Assembly (NCBI GenBank): GCA_036269455.1
Contig: DATARS010000111.1
Location: 1 to 40,661 of the forward strand
Reading direction: 5' to 3'
Source: CF-96 sp036269455
Lineage (GTDB): Bacteria; Chloroflexota; Dormibacteria; Aeolococcales; Aeolococcaceae
DNA length: 40,661 nt
A model generated the notes under the pieces. It saw only the letters and a program-made list of their open reading frames with translations. It was not told the origin of the DNA and searched no databases. Both the position numbers and the translations under genes were made by a program. Shown here piece after piece: positions 17,449-25,233 of the stretch (position 1 is the first letter of the stretch; every line of letters starts with the position of its first letter).

Positions 17449-18401
17449 CCCTGATCTCCCCGCAGCGCGGCGTGCCCGCCGACGCCCCCCACGTCTCCCG
17501 GGACCGGCTCGAGGTCCAGCCCGGCGACGTCGTCGTGGTGCTGGCCCAGATCGCGCCGCGGCTCGGCGACGTCGCCGCCAACCTCGAGCGCCACCTCGCG
17601 ATCATCGAGAACGCCCGCCGCGGCGGCGGCCACCTGGTGGTCTTCCCCGAGCTCTCGCTCACCGGCTACTTCCTCAAGGACCTGGTGCCCGACGTCGCCC
17701 TGCGCGGCGACGCCCCCGAGCTCGCCGCGCTCGCCGCCGCCTGCACCGGCATCGACGCGGTGGTCGGCTGCGTGCTCGAGAGCGACGACGCGCGCTTCCA
17801 CAACGCCGCCGTCTACCTGAGCGGCGGGCGCGCGGTGCACATCCACCGCAAGTGCTACCTGCCCACCTACGGGCTCTTCGACGAGCAGCGCTACCTCGCC
17901 GCGGGCGACCGCCTCCGCGCCTTCGAGGCGCCGCTCGGGGCCGCCACGCCGCGCCGGCCGTGGCGGGCGGGGACGCTGATCTGCGAGGACATGTGGCACC
18001 CGGCGGCGGCGGCGCTGATCGCCCGGCAGGGGGTGGACATGCTGATCTGCCCCTCGTCCTCGCCCGGGCGGGGCATCGTCCAGGGGGCGGCGCTCGGCAC
18101 CGCGCTGAGCTACGACAGCATGACCCGGACCTACGCCCAGCTCCTCACCTCCTACCTCGTCTACTGCAACCGGGTGGGCTTCGAGGACGGGGTGGGGTTC
18201 TGGGGCGGGTCGCGGGTGGTGGGTCCCCAGGGGGCGCCGCTCGCCGAGCCGCTCGGCTCCGAGGAGTCGCTGATGTGGCATCGTCTCGACCTCGGCACCC
18301 TGCGCAGGGTCCGCATCGCCTATCCGCTGCTGCGCGACGAGCGCCACGACCTCATCGACAATGAGTCAGACCGTCTCCGCCGCCGACGCACTCTCGATTG
18401 A
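17445..18401 (+). CDS. Carbon-nitrogen hydrolase (nitrilase), probable glutaminase partner of NadE
   Basis: The 318-aa protein has the nitrilase-superfamily triad: Glu69 in VVFPELSLTGY, Lys136 in HRKCYLPTYG, and Cys180 in LICEDMWHP. In many bacteria this domain is fused to the N-terminus of NAD synthetase, where it hydrolyses glutamine to supply ammonia. Here it is a separate gene overlapping nadE by 41 bases, in the same order as in the fused enzyme. GTG start overlaps the dinG stop. By context I infer the glutaminase subunit of a two-subunit NAD synthetase; another amidase activity is possible. The last about 14 residues, Arg-rich, lie wholly in the overlap. Confidence 0.85.
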   Translation: MTLISPQRGVPADAPHVSRDRLEVQPGDVVVVLAQIAPRLGDVAANLERHLAIIENARRGGGHLVVFPELSLTGYFLKDLVPDVALRGDAPELAALAAACTGIDAVVGCVLESDDARFHNAAVYLSGGRAVHIHRKCYLPTYGLFDEQRYLAAGDRLRAFEAPLGAATPRRPWRAGTLICEDMWHPAAAALIARQGVDMLICPSSSPGRGIVQGAALGTALSYDSMTRTYAQLLTSYLVYCNRVGFEDGVGFWGGSRVVGPQGAPLAEPLGSEESLMWHRLDLGTLRRVRIAYPLLRDERHDLIDNESDRLRRRRTLD

Positions 18402-19203
18402 CACCGGGATCGTCACCGACATCCTGCTCGGCTTCATCCGCGACGAGGTCGGCAAGGTCGGCTTCGACCGGGTCGTCCTCGGGCTGAGCGGCGGCGTCGA
18501 CTCCGCGCTGGTCGCGGCGCTCGCGGTCCGCGCCCTCGGCCCCGAGCGCGTCATCCCGGTGATCATGCCCTACCGCTCCAGCAGCCCCGACTCCGAGGCG
18601 GACGCCCGCACCGTCTGCGCCGCTCTCGGGATGGAGCCGCAGGTCGTCGACATCTCCCCGCAGATCGACGGCTACTTCGAGCGCTTCGGTGACGCCGGCC
18701 GCGACCGGCGCGGCAACAAGATGGCACGCGAGCGGATGAGCATCCTCTACGACATGTCCTGGGCCCACCGCGCCCTGGTCATCGGCACCTCGAACAAGAC
18801 CGAGCTGCTGCTCGGCTACGGCACCATCCACGGCGACATGGCGCACGCGCTCAACCCCCTCGGCGACCTCTACAAGACCCAGGTCTTCGCCATGGCGCGC
18901 GCCCTCGACCTGCCCCAGCGTGTGGTCGAGAAGCCGCCGAGCGCCGACCTCTGGGAGGGCCAGTCCGACGAGCAGGAGCTGGGCTTCCAGTACGCGGTGG
19001 TCGACATGCTCCTCTACCACATGGTCGACGAGCGCCGGACCCGCGAGGAGCTGCGCGACCTCGGGTTCGACGACGGCTTCATCGACCAGGTGAGCGCCCG
19101 GCTGCGCGACAACCAGTACAAGCGGCGCCTCCCGCTGATCGCCAAGCTGAGCGCGCGCACCATCGACCGCGACTTCCGCTACCCCCGGGACTGGGGACGG
19201 TGA
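18361..19203 (+). CDS. nadE: NAD synthetase (short, ammonia-type)
   Basis: Amidates nicotinic-acid adenine dinucleotide to NAD using ATP and ammonia. The 280-aa protein has the PP-loop SGGVDS (43-48), GTSNKTELLLGYGT and KPPSADLWEGQSDE, which define NadE. It has no glutaminase domain of its own; the nitrilase encoded just upstream, overlapping by 41 bases in a +1-shifted frame, probably provides it. ATG at 18361 is the only good start before the conserved core. The stop overlaps rsmI as GTGA. Confidence 0.94.
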   Translation: MSQTVSAADALSIDTGIVTDILLGFIRDEVGKVGFDRVVLGLSGGVDSALVAALAVRALGPERVIPVIMPYRSSSPDSEADARTVCAALGMEPQVVDISPQIDGYFERFGDAGRDRRGNKMARERMSILYDMSWAHRALVIGTSNKTELLLGYGTIHGDMAHALNPLGDLYKTQVFAMARALDLPQRVVEKPPSADLWEGQSDEQELGFQYAVVDMLLYHMVDERRTREELRDLGFDDGFIDQVSARLRDNQYKRRLPLIAKLSARTIDRDFRYPRDWGR

Positions 19204-19892
19204 GCATCCTGCACGTGGTGGCCACGCCGATCGGCAACCTCGAGGACATCACCCTGCGCGCGCTGCGCACCCTGCGCGAGTGCGACGCGGTGGTCGCCGA
19301 GGACAGCCGGCGCACCCGCGCGCTGCTCACCGCCCACGGCATCGCCGAGAAGCGGGTGCTCTCACTGCCCGCCTTCGACGAGGCGCGGCGGGTGCCCGGG
19401 CTCGTCGCCCGCCTCGACGCCGGCGAGAGCCTCGCCCTGGTCACCGACGGTGGCACCCCCGCGATCAGCGACCCGGGAGCGCTGCTGGTGCGCGCCGCCC
19501 GCGACGCCGGCCACACCGTGGTGCCGGTCCCCGGTCCCTCGGCGGTGATCGCGGCGATCTCCGCGAGCGGGCTCGGCGGCGGCGGCTTCACCTTCCTCGG
19601 CTTCCTCCCCCGCACCCCGGGGAAGATGACCCGGCTGCTCACCGCGGCGCTCGAGGGCGGGCGCACCCTCGCCTTCCTCGAGTCGCCCTTCCGCCTCGCC
19701 CGGACCCTGACCACCCTCACCCCGCTGCTGGGCAGCCGTGAGGTGGTGGTCGCCCGCGAGCTGACCAAGCGCCACGAGACCCTGCACACCGGCACCGCCG
19801 AGCAGCTCGCCGCGCTCTTCACCGCCACCCCGCCGCGCGGCGAGTGCACCGTGCTGGTGGGCGGCTCCGATCTGGGGACCAACGCAGCATGA
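19200..19892 (+). CDS. rsmI: 16S rRNA (cytidine(1402)-2'-O)-methyltransferase
   Basis: SAM-dependent tetrapyrrole-methylase-fold enzyme that 2'-O-methylates C1402 in the ribosomal P site. The 230-aa product begins with LHVVATPIGNLEDITLRAL, the hallmark N-terminus, then AEDSRRTRALL and TDGGTPAISDPG, and later ARELTKRHET. It is about 50 residues shorter than the E. coli protein because it ends soon after the conserved methylase fold; the small C-terminal domain is missing. GTG start in GTGA with nadE; stop overlaps metG as ATGA. Confidence 0.93.
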   Translation: MSILHVVATPIGNLEDITLRALRTLRECDAVVAEDSRRTRALLTAHGIAEKRVLSLPAFDEARRVPGLVARLDAGESLALVTDGGTPAISDPGALLVRAARDAGHTVVPVPGPSAVIAAISASGLGGGGFTFLGFLPRTPGKMTRLLTAALEGGRTLAFLESPFRLARTLTTLTPLLGSREVVVARELTKRHETLHTGTAEQLAALFTATPPRGECTVLVGGSDLGTNAA

Positions 19893-21439
19893 CGTCACAG
19901 GACCGCTTCTACCTCACCGCCGCGATCGACTACGTCAACGGCAACCCGCACCTCGGCCACGCCTACGAGAAGATCGGCTGCGACATGGTGCGCCGCCATC
20001 ACCGGCTGCGCGGTCGCGACACCCGCTTCACCGTGGGCAGCGACGAGCACAGCCAGTCGGTGGAACGGGCGGCGCAGGAGCGCGGGCTCGACACCGAGGA
20101 GTTCTGCCGGCAGCAGGCGGAGATCTTCCAGAACGCCTTCGCCGCGCTCGACGTCGAGTACACCGCCTACGTGCGCACCAGCAGCGACGCCAACCGGCGC
20201 AGCACCGACCGCTTCATGCAGTCGCTGCACGACGCCGGGCACATCTACAAGGCCCCGTACCGCGCCTGGTTCTGCCCGTCGTGCGAGCAGTTCTACACCG
20301 AGAAGCAGCTCGTCGACGGCAACTGCCCGGTGCACGGCCGCCCCGTCGAGTGGGTGGAGGAGGAGAACTACTTCTTCCGGCTCAGCGCCTTCCAGGAGCC
20401 GCTGCTCGCGCACTTCGAGTCCGACCCCGGCTTCCTCACCCCCGAGACCCGGCGCAACGAGATGCTCAACGTCATCCGTGGCGGGCTCGAGGACATCAGC
20501 ATCTCGCGCGGGTTCTCGCACTGGGGCTTTCCCCTGCCCTTCGACCAGAGCCAGGTGGTGTACGTCTGGTTCGACGCGCTGCTCGCCTACGTCACCGGCA
20601 TCGGCTACCCCGACGGCGCCGACTTCGAGCGCTTCTGGCCTGCCGACGTGCACATCATCGGCAAGGACATCACCCGCTTCCACACCGTGATGTGGCCGGC
20701 GATGCTGCTCGCGGTCGGCCTGCCGCTGCCCCGCCGGGTGCACGCCCACGGCTTCGTCACCCTCGGCGGGCGGAAGATGAGCAAGACCACCGGGGTGCGC
20801 ATCGACCCCTTCGAGCTGGTGCAGCGCTTCGGCAGCGACGCGGTGCGCTACGTGCTCATGTCCGAGGTGCCCTTCGACCGCGACGGCGACGTCTCGATGG
20901 AGACCTTCGTCGACCGCTACAACGCCGACCTCGCCAACGACTACGGCAACCTGGTGTCGCGCACCGAGAAGATGGTGGCGCGCTACTTCGAGGGCAGGGT
21001 CCCCCAGCCCGGCGCCGCCGACCCGATCGACGGCGAGCTCGCCACCGTCGCCGCCGAGGTCGTCGCCGCCCACGAGGCGGCGATGGAGCGGCTCGACCTC
21101 AGCGGCGCGCTCGTCGAGGCCCGCCGGCTCGTCGCCCGCGCCAACAAGTACGTCGACGAGACCGCGCCCTGGAACATGGCCAAGAACGCCGACCCGCGGC
21201 TGGGCACGGTGCTCGGCGGCCTGCTCGAGGCGATCCGGGTGAGCACCCTGCTGCTCCACCCGGCGTTGCCCCGGGCGACCGCCTCGGTGGCCGCCGACCT
21301 GGGGATCCAGCTCGACGGCGACGCCGGCGCCGGGCTGCACACCTGGCCGGCGCTCACCCCGGGCGCGGCGGTCGGGGTCGGGCCGATCCTGTTCCCGCGC
21401 CTCGAGCGGGAGCAGGTCGAGGTGGTGGAGGTCGGGTGA
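19889..21439 (+). CDS. metG: Methionyl-tRNA synthetase
   Basis: Charges initiator and elongator tRNA-Met. The 516-aa protein has the HIGH-equivalent HLGH (21-24), a zinc-knuckle with CPSC and CPVH (about 129-149), and the KMSKT signature GGRKMSKTTG (about 293-302). It lacks the C-terminal EMAP tRNA-binding domain of long MetRS forms, as in many Gram-positives with about 515-aa enzymes. I chose ATG 19889, which overlaps the rsmI stop, over an in-frame start 15 codons upstream lying inside rsmI. The stop overlaps tatD (GTGA). The metG-tatD-rsmA order is widespread. Confidence 0.95.
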   Translation: MTSQDRFYLTAAIDYVNGNPHLGHAYEKIGCDMVRRHHRLRGRDTRFTVGSDEHSQSVERAAQERGLDTEEFCRQQAEIFQNAFAALDVEYTAYVRTSSDANRRSTDRFMQSLHDAGHIYKAPYRAWFCPSCEQFYTEKQLVDGNCPVHGRPVEWVEEENYFFRLSAFQEPLLAHFESDPGFLTPETRRNEMLNVIRGGLEDISISRGFSHWGFPLPFDQSQVVYVWFDALLAYVTGIGYPDGADFERFWPADVHIIGKDITRFHTVMWPAMLLAVGLPLPRRVHAHGFVTLGGRKMSKTTGVRIDPFELVQRFGSDAVRYVLMSEVPFDRDGDVSMETFVDRYNADLANDYGNLVSRTEKMVARYFEGRVPQPGAADPIDGELATVAAEVVAAHEAAMERLDLSGALVEARRLVARANKYVDETAPWNMAKNADPRLGTVLGGLLEAIRVSTLLLHPALPRATASVAADLGIQLDGDAGAGLHTWPALTPGAAVGVGPILFPRLEREQVEVVEVG

Positions 21440-22287
21440 CCGAGACGCTGTCGCTGATCGACACCCACTGCCACCTCGTCCTCCTCGACGAGCGCGGCAT
21501 GCTGGAGGAGTCGCTGGGCGCGGCGGCCGCCGCCGGGGTGGAGCAGATCGTCTCGGTCGGGCTCAACGTCGAGGACAGCGACGCCAACCGCGAGCTGGCC
21601 GAGCGCCACCCCGGGGTGTTCTTCACGGTCGGCTGGCATCCCCACGAGAGGGCGGCCCCCGACGCCGCCCAGCTGCGCGCCCTCGACGAGCTGCTCCGCC
21701 ATCCCCGCGCGGTCGCCGTCGGCGAGATCGGCCTCGACTGGTTCTGGCGGCCCGGCTACCACGAGGTCGCCCCGGAGGTGCAGCGGCGCTCGCTGCGACT
21801 GATGCTCGAGCTCGCCGCGACCCACGCCAAGCCGATCGTCGTCCACGACCGCGACGCCCACGACGACGTCCTCGCCGAGCTCCGCGACGCCTTCGGCCCC
21901 GGCGACCACGAGAATCGTGGGGTGATGCACTGCTTCAGCGGCGACGCGGCGCTGGCGCGGGCGGCCGGCGAGCTCGGGATGGTGTGCTCCTTCGCCGGCA
22001 CCGTGACCTTCCCGAGGGCCGAGGGCATCCGCGACGCCGCCCGCACCCTGCCCGAGGGCGGCTACGCGGTCGAGACCGACGCCCCCTTCCTCGCCCCGGT
22101 CCCGCACCGGGGCAGGCCGAACCAGCCCGCCTACGTCGCCGTCACCGCCGCCGCGGTGGCGGAGCTGCGCGGCGAGCCCACCGCGGCGGTGGCGGCGAGC
22201 GCGACCGCGACCGCGCGCCGGCTCTTCGGCCTGCCCGGCGGGGAAGGCCGCGACCACCTCGGCGGCCGGCAGCGGCCGGCCGGATGA
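21436..22287 (+). CDS. TatD-family metal-dependent DNase/hydrolase
   Basis: TIM-barrel metallohydrolase; family members act as 3'-5' DNases or D-aminoacyl-tRNA-type hydrolases. The 283-aa protein has metal ligands in DTHCHL (His11, His13), GEIGLDW (Glu), VVHDRDAHDD, MHCFSG and VETDAPFLAP (Asp), the full TatD set. GTG 21436 overlaps the metG stop; ATG of rsmA overlaps its own stop. Ala/Arg-rich C-terminal tail of about 20 residues is unconserved. Confidence 0.92.
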   Translation: MTETLSLIDTHCHLVLLDERGMLEESLGAAAAAGVEQIVSVGLNVEDSDANRELAERHPGVFFTVGWHPHERAAPDAAQLRALDELLRHPRAVAVGEIGLDWFWRPGYHEVAPEVQRRSLRLMLELAATHAKPIVVHDRDAHDDVLAELRDAFGPGDHENRGVMHCFSGDAALARAAGELGMVCSFAGTVTFPRAEGIRDAARTLPEGGYAVETDAPFLAPVPHRGRPNQPAYVAVTAAAVAELRGEPTAAVAASATATARRLFGLPGGEGRDHLGGRQRPAG

Positions 22288-23168
22288 CCCCCGGGGCCCC
22301 CGCCGTCGCCGCCGCGGAGCACCACGCCGAGCTCGACCTCTGCAACCCGGCGACGGCGCGTGCGGTCGCCCGCCGCGCCGGCCTGGCGCTCAAGCGCCGC
22401 CTCGGCCAGAACCTCCTCGTCGACCGGGGCGTGGTCGAGCGGCTGGTCGACGCCCTCGACCCCGGTCCGGAGGACGAGGTCTACGAGATCGGCCCCGGGA
22501 TCGGCACGCTCACCTCGGCGCTCTCCCACCGTGCCGGGAAGGTGGTGTCGGTGGAGATCGACGAGGCCTGCCGGCGTGCCCTGGAGATCACCCAGCATCG
22601 CCATCCCAACGTGACCGTGGTGCCCGGCGATGCGCTGCGCCTCGGGGCCGCCGAGGTGGGGCTGGGCCCCGATCACCTCGCCGCCGGGAACATCCCCTAC
22701 AACCTGACCGGGGCGCTGCTCCAGCGGCTGCTCGAGGCCGAGCCGCCGCCGCGGCGGGCGGTGCTGCTGGTTCAGCGCGAGGTCGCCGCCCGGCTCGACG
22801 CAGGCCCCGGCGACTGGAGCCTGGCCACTCTCGCGGTGCGCTCGCTCGCCGAGGTCGAGCGTCTCGGCGACGTGCCCCCGGGGGCCTTCGACCCGCCGCC
22901 GGCGGTGCACTCGAGCATCCTCCGGCTCACCCCCCGGGCGCTGCTGGGGCCCGCCGAGCGCGCCGCCGTCCTCACCCTCGCCCGCCGCGCCTTCACGATG
23001 CGCCGCAAGACCCTGCGGCACGGCGTCACCCACGCCCTCGACGGCGACGCGGCGCGGGCGCGGGCGGTGCTCGAGGCGGCGGGGATCGACCCCGGCCGGC
23101 GTCCCGGGTCGCTGGAGCTGGGGGAGTGGCGGGCCCTCGCCGCCGCGGCTGCTGGGGATGGGGGGTGA
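22284..23168 (+). CDS. rsmA: 16S rRNA dimethyladenosine transferase (KsgA)
   Basis: Dimethylates two adjacent adenines in helix 45 of 16S rRNA during small-subunit assembly. The 294-aa protein has RLGQNLLVD, the SAM motif EIGPGIGTLTSAL, DALRL and the catalytic NIPYNLTG, and a C-terminal domain with FTMRRKTLRHGV. The first about 20 residues are Ala-rich. ATG overlaps the tatD stop (ATGA); stop overlaps the MFS gene (GTGA). In actinobacterial-type gene orders ispE usually follows rsmA; here an MFS transporter takes its place. Confidence 0.94.
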   Translation: MTPGAPAVAAAEHHAELDLCNPATARAVARRAGLALKRRLGQNLLVDRGVVERLVDALDPGPEDEVYEIGPGIGTLTSALSHRAGKVVSVEIDEACRRALEITQHRHPNVTVVPGDALRLGAAEVGLGPDHLAAGNIPYNLTGALLQRLLEAEPPPRRAVLLVQREVAARLDAGPGDWSLATLAVRSLAEVERLGDVPPGAFDPPPAVHSSILRLTPRALLGPAERAAVLTLARRAFTMRRKTLRHGVTHALDGDAARARAVLEAAGIDPGRRPGSLELGEWRALAAAAAGDGG

Positions 23169-24520
23169 GCCGCGCCGTCCCCGAGCCGGGGGCGCCGGCC
23201 CGCCCGGTCGCCGCCCTCCGTCCCGAGGACGCCGAGGGCTTCGTCGGAGTCCTCCGCCGGCGAGACTTCCGGATGCTCTGGGCGGCGCAGGTGCTGAGCC
23301 AGCTCGGCGACAAGTTCCTGATGTTCACCCTGCTGGTGCTGGTCTACACCCTGAGCGGGCGGAGCACGGGCTCGTCGCTGGTGATGGTCGCCTACACCCT
23401 GCCCAGCGTCCTGCTCAGCGCTCCCGCCGGGGTCTACGCCGACCGCCACGACAAGCGCACCCTGATGCTCGCCACCAACCTCATCCGCGGCGGGCTGATC
23501 CTGCTGATCCCGCTGAGCCAGCAGCTGCCCTACGTGCAGCACCGCGCCTGGCCGCTGCTGCTCATCACCCTGCTCTTCAGCGCCGTCGGCCAGGTCTTCG
23601 CCCCCGCCGAGGCCGCCAGCCTGCCCTTCCTGGTGCGGCACGAGCAGATCATGACCGCGACCTCGCTGTTCATGACCACCGCCATCCTCACCCTGGTGGT
23701 GGGGGTGCCGCTGGCCACCATCTGCGTGCGCGTGGTCGGCGCCACCGCGCCCTTCTACGTCGCCTGCGCGCTCTTCGCCGGGGCCTCCTTCTGCATCTGG
23801 AGGCTCGGCTCCAGCCTGCGCGCCCCGGTCCGCGACCACACCCCCAAGCGGCACATCGGCCGCGAGCTCCACGAGGGGCTGATGATGCTCGGCGGCCACC
23901 CCACCCTGCGCCTCGCCCTGGGCCAGGTGACCCTCGCATTGACCGTGGTCTTCAGCGTCTTCAGCCTCGGGCCGGCGTACATGTCGCGGCTGCTCGGGCA
24001 CCCGCCGACCGACACCTACCTGCTGCTCATCCCCCTGACCGGAGGGATGGTGGGCGCGGCGCTCCTCCTCGGCCGCGCCAACCACCGGCAGCCGTCGCGA
24101 TCGCGGCTGGCGGTGTGGTCGACGATCGCCACCGGCGCCGCGCTGCTCGGCCTCGGCCTGCTCCCCGGCATCCTCCGCGACTCCGGCCCCCACCTGCTCT
24201 CGACGCCCTCGGCGATGGTCCTTTCCCTCGCCTTCGGCTGGTCGCTCGGGGCGCTGCTCATCCCGGCCTTCACGGTGCTCCAGGAGCGCACCGACGAGGC
24301 CGCCCGGGGGCGCATCTTCGGCGGCATCTTCACCGTGATCAACGCCGCCGTGGCGGTGCCGCTGGTGCTCGCCGGCGGCCTCGCCGACGCCTTCGGGGTG
24401 GCCAGGGTGGTGTCGGTGCTGGGCGCCGGGCTGCTCCTCGCCGGGCTGCTCGCCGGCGGCCTCTTCGCCGACCGCCTGCGGGTGCTCGACGTCCCTCCCC
24501 GGACGCCGCCGGAGGTCTGA
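23165..24520 (+). CDS. Major facilitator superfamily transporter
   Basis: Integral membrane carrier of 451 aa with about 12 hydrophobic helices. The MFS motif A appears after helix 2 as GVYADRHDKR, and a second partial copy follows helix 8 (GRANHRQPSRSR). The N-terminal VLRRRDFRMLWAAQVLSQLGDKF is typical of the MFS_3/enterobactin-exporter-like group, which are mostly drug or siderophore exporters; substrate unknown. I chose GTG 23165 because it overlaps the rsmA stop. Last gene of the dinG chain, and the only one not housekeeping, so its co-expression is of some interest. Confidence 0.88.
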   Translation: MSRAVPEPGAPARPVAALRPEDAEGFVGVLRRRDFRMLWAAQVLSQLGDKFLMFTLLVLVYTLSGRSTGSSLVMVAYTLPSVLLSAPAGVYADRHDKRTLMLATNLIRGGLILLIPLSQQLPYVQHRAWPLLLITLLFSAVGQVFAPAEAASLPFLVRHEQIMTATSLFMTTAILTLVVGVPLATICVRVVGATAPFYVACALFAGASFCIWRLGSSLRAPVRDHTPKRHIGRELHEGLMMLGGHPTLRLALGQVTLALTVVFSVFSLGPAYMSRLLGHPPTDTYLLLIPLTGGMVGAALLLGRANHRQPSRSRLAVWSTIATGAALLGLGLLPGILRDSGPHLLSTPSAMVLSLAFGWSLGALLIPAFTVLQERTDEAARGRIFGGIFTVINAAVAVPLVLAGGLADAFGVARVVSVLGAGLLLAGLLAGGLFADRLRVLDVPPRTPPEV

Positions 24521-24546
24521 TCGGGACCGGATCGAACCAAGCGAAT

Positions 24547-24561
24547 CACCGTGCAACGGTG
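24547..24561 (+). terminator. Small perfect hairpin after the MFS gene
   Basis: CACCGT-GCA-ACGGTG, a perfect 6-bp stem with a 3-nt loop, starts 27 nt after the MFS stop. No T tract follows. It may end the dinG transcript, or be part of the leader of the zinc-ribbon gene; a second imperfect stem, TGCCAG (24587-24592) with CTGGCA (24615-24620), lies between them. Confidence 0.3.
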
Positions 24562-24662
24562 GCGTCGCGGGCTCGACAAGAGGCGATGCCAGGCGGGGTG
24601 GCGGGCGCCGGGCGCTGGCACTCTCACCCGGTCACATCCGCCCCGATGGAGTTGGAAGTCCT

Positions 24663-24851
24663 ATGCGAGCCATCGTCACCTGCGAGTGCTGCGGCCATCG
24701 CCAGACCGTTGCGCGGGCCATCGACCGGTCGGGCACCTTCCACCTGGTGTGCCACGAGTGCGAGCGCAGCCTGCGGATCGACGTGACCGACGAGGATCTC
24801 CGCGCCGCCCGCACCCCCGGAGCGCCCTCCGCGGACCGGGCGGCCGCCTGA
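24663..24851 (+). CDS. Small zinc-ribbon protein, 62 aa
   Basis: Unidentified 62-aa protein with two metal-binding knuckles: Cys7-x2-Cys10 (TCECCGHRQT) and Cys30-x2-Cys33 (HLVCHECERSL), spaced as in a treble-clef or rubredoxin-like zinc ribbon. The tail is Ala/Pro rich. GGAG and GGAAG lie 11 and 4 nt before the ATG, giving plausible ribosome sites. It stands alone between the MFS gene and tRNA-Val, with about 140 nt of possibly structured leader. Nucleic-acid binding or metal sensing are possibilities; rubredoxin is unlikely since the CPxCG pattern is absent. Confidence 0.65.
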   Translation: MRAIVTCECCGHRQTVARAIDRSGTFHLVCHECERSLRIDVTDEDLRAARTPGAPSADRAAA

Positions 24852-24860
24852 GTCACCTGC

Positions 24861-24869
24861 TGCTATCAT
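24861..24869 (+). promoter_or_regulatory. Extended -10 promoter candidate for tRNA-Val
   Basis: TGC followed by TATCAT matches an extended -10 (TGnTATNNT). It lies 60 nt before the mature tRNA 5' end, implying a leader of about 50 nt that contains a GC-rich inverted repeat around 24890-24899. No good -35 is visible. Confidence 0.35.
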
Positions 24870-24928
24870 GCGGGCTCCGGTGGGGACCGGGGGCCCCCGC
24901 CCCCGCCACCGCGCGCGAGCCGTGGTGC

Positions 24929-25005
24929 GGGCGCATAGCTCAGTTGGTACGAGCGCTGCGTTGACATCGCAGAGGTCGGCGGTTCGATCCCGTCTGCGCC
25001 CACCA
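24929..25005 (+). tRNA. tRNA-Val (anticodon GAC)
   Basis: A 77-nt cloverleaf with encoded CCA end. The acceptor stem GGGCGCA (24929-24935) pairs perfectly with TGCGCCC (24995-25001). D stem GCTC/GAGC; anticodon stem CTGCG/CGCAG with loop TTGACAT, so anticodon GAC (24991 region excluded; anticodon at 24963-24965) reads GUC valine codons. T stem GGCGG/CCGTC with loop TTCGATC. Discriminator A at 25002, then CCA at 25003-25005. All arms fold without mismatch beyond one G-T pair in the T stem. Confidence 0.97.
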
Positions 25006-25160
25006 CCGGCCGCCCGATCCGCCGCCTCGGCGCCGCCGCGGACCTGACCGGGGTCCATACGGAGTTCTGCACAGGGCGGTCGCGCGGGCGCAGTTCGACA
25101 GCCGCCTGTTTTCCACAACGTCGACAGGCTGAGACAATCGCTGTCTGCAGTGGCCGAAGC

Positions 25161-25174
25161 GGATGTGCACATCC
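25161..25174. promoter_or_regulatory. Perfect 14-bp palindrome upstream of a sigma-A-like promoter
   Basis: GGATGTGCACATCC is a perfect inverted repeat ending 15 bp before the TTGACA at 25190. Its position fits an operator or activator site for the promoter of the small Cys-rich gene. Chance cannot be excluded for a single 14-bp palindrome. Confidence 0.35.
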
Positions 25175-25189
25175 ACCGTTCAGACGCGG

Positions 25190-25220
25190 TTGACAACGCG
25201 CGCAGAGCGAGCCGTACAAT
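25190..25220 (+). promoter_or_regulatory. Sigma-A-type promoter of the Cys-rich gene
   Basis: A perfect -35 TTGACA (25190-25195) and TACAAT (25215-25220) are separated by 19 bp, slightly longer than the ideal 17. The predicted start of transcription is about 25227, only a few bases before the ATG at 25234, so the transcript would have almost no leader. Confidence 0.6.
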
Positions 25221-25233
25221 GCGCCGGCGACAT

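Noticed and set aside
13947..18401. Open frame of 1484 codons on the plus strand
   Set aside because: Only its last 318 codons (the nitrilase) look like protein; the rest is Arg/Ala/Pro-rich shadow of plsB (antisense) and dinG, as expected at this GC content.
18398..18403. TTGACA at the nitrilase-nadE overlap
   Set aside because: No -10-like hexamer at 16-18 bp downstream; lies within coding sequence, so probably chance.
25066..25117. DnaA-box-like TTTTCCACA and TTCTGCACA near tRNA-Val, considered as a replication origin
   Set aside because: Only one exact match and one near match, no AT-rich unwinding region, and no dnaA, dnaN or gidA nearby.
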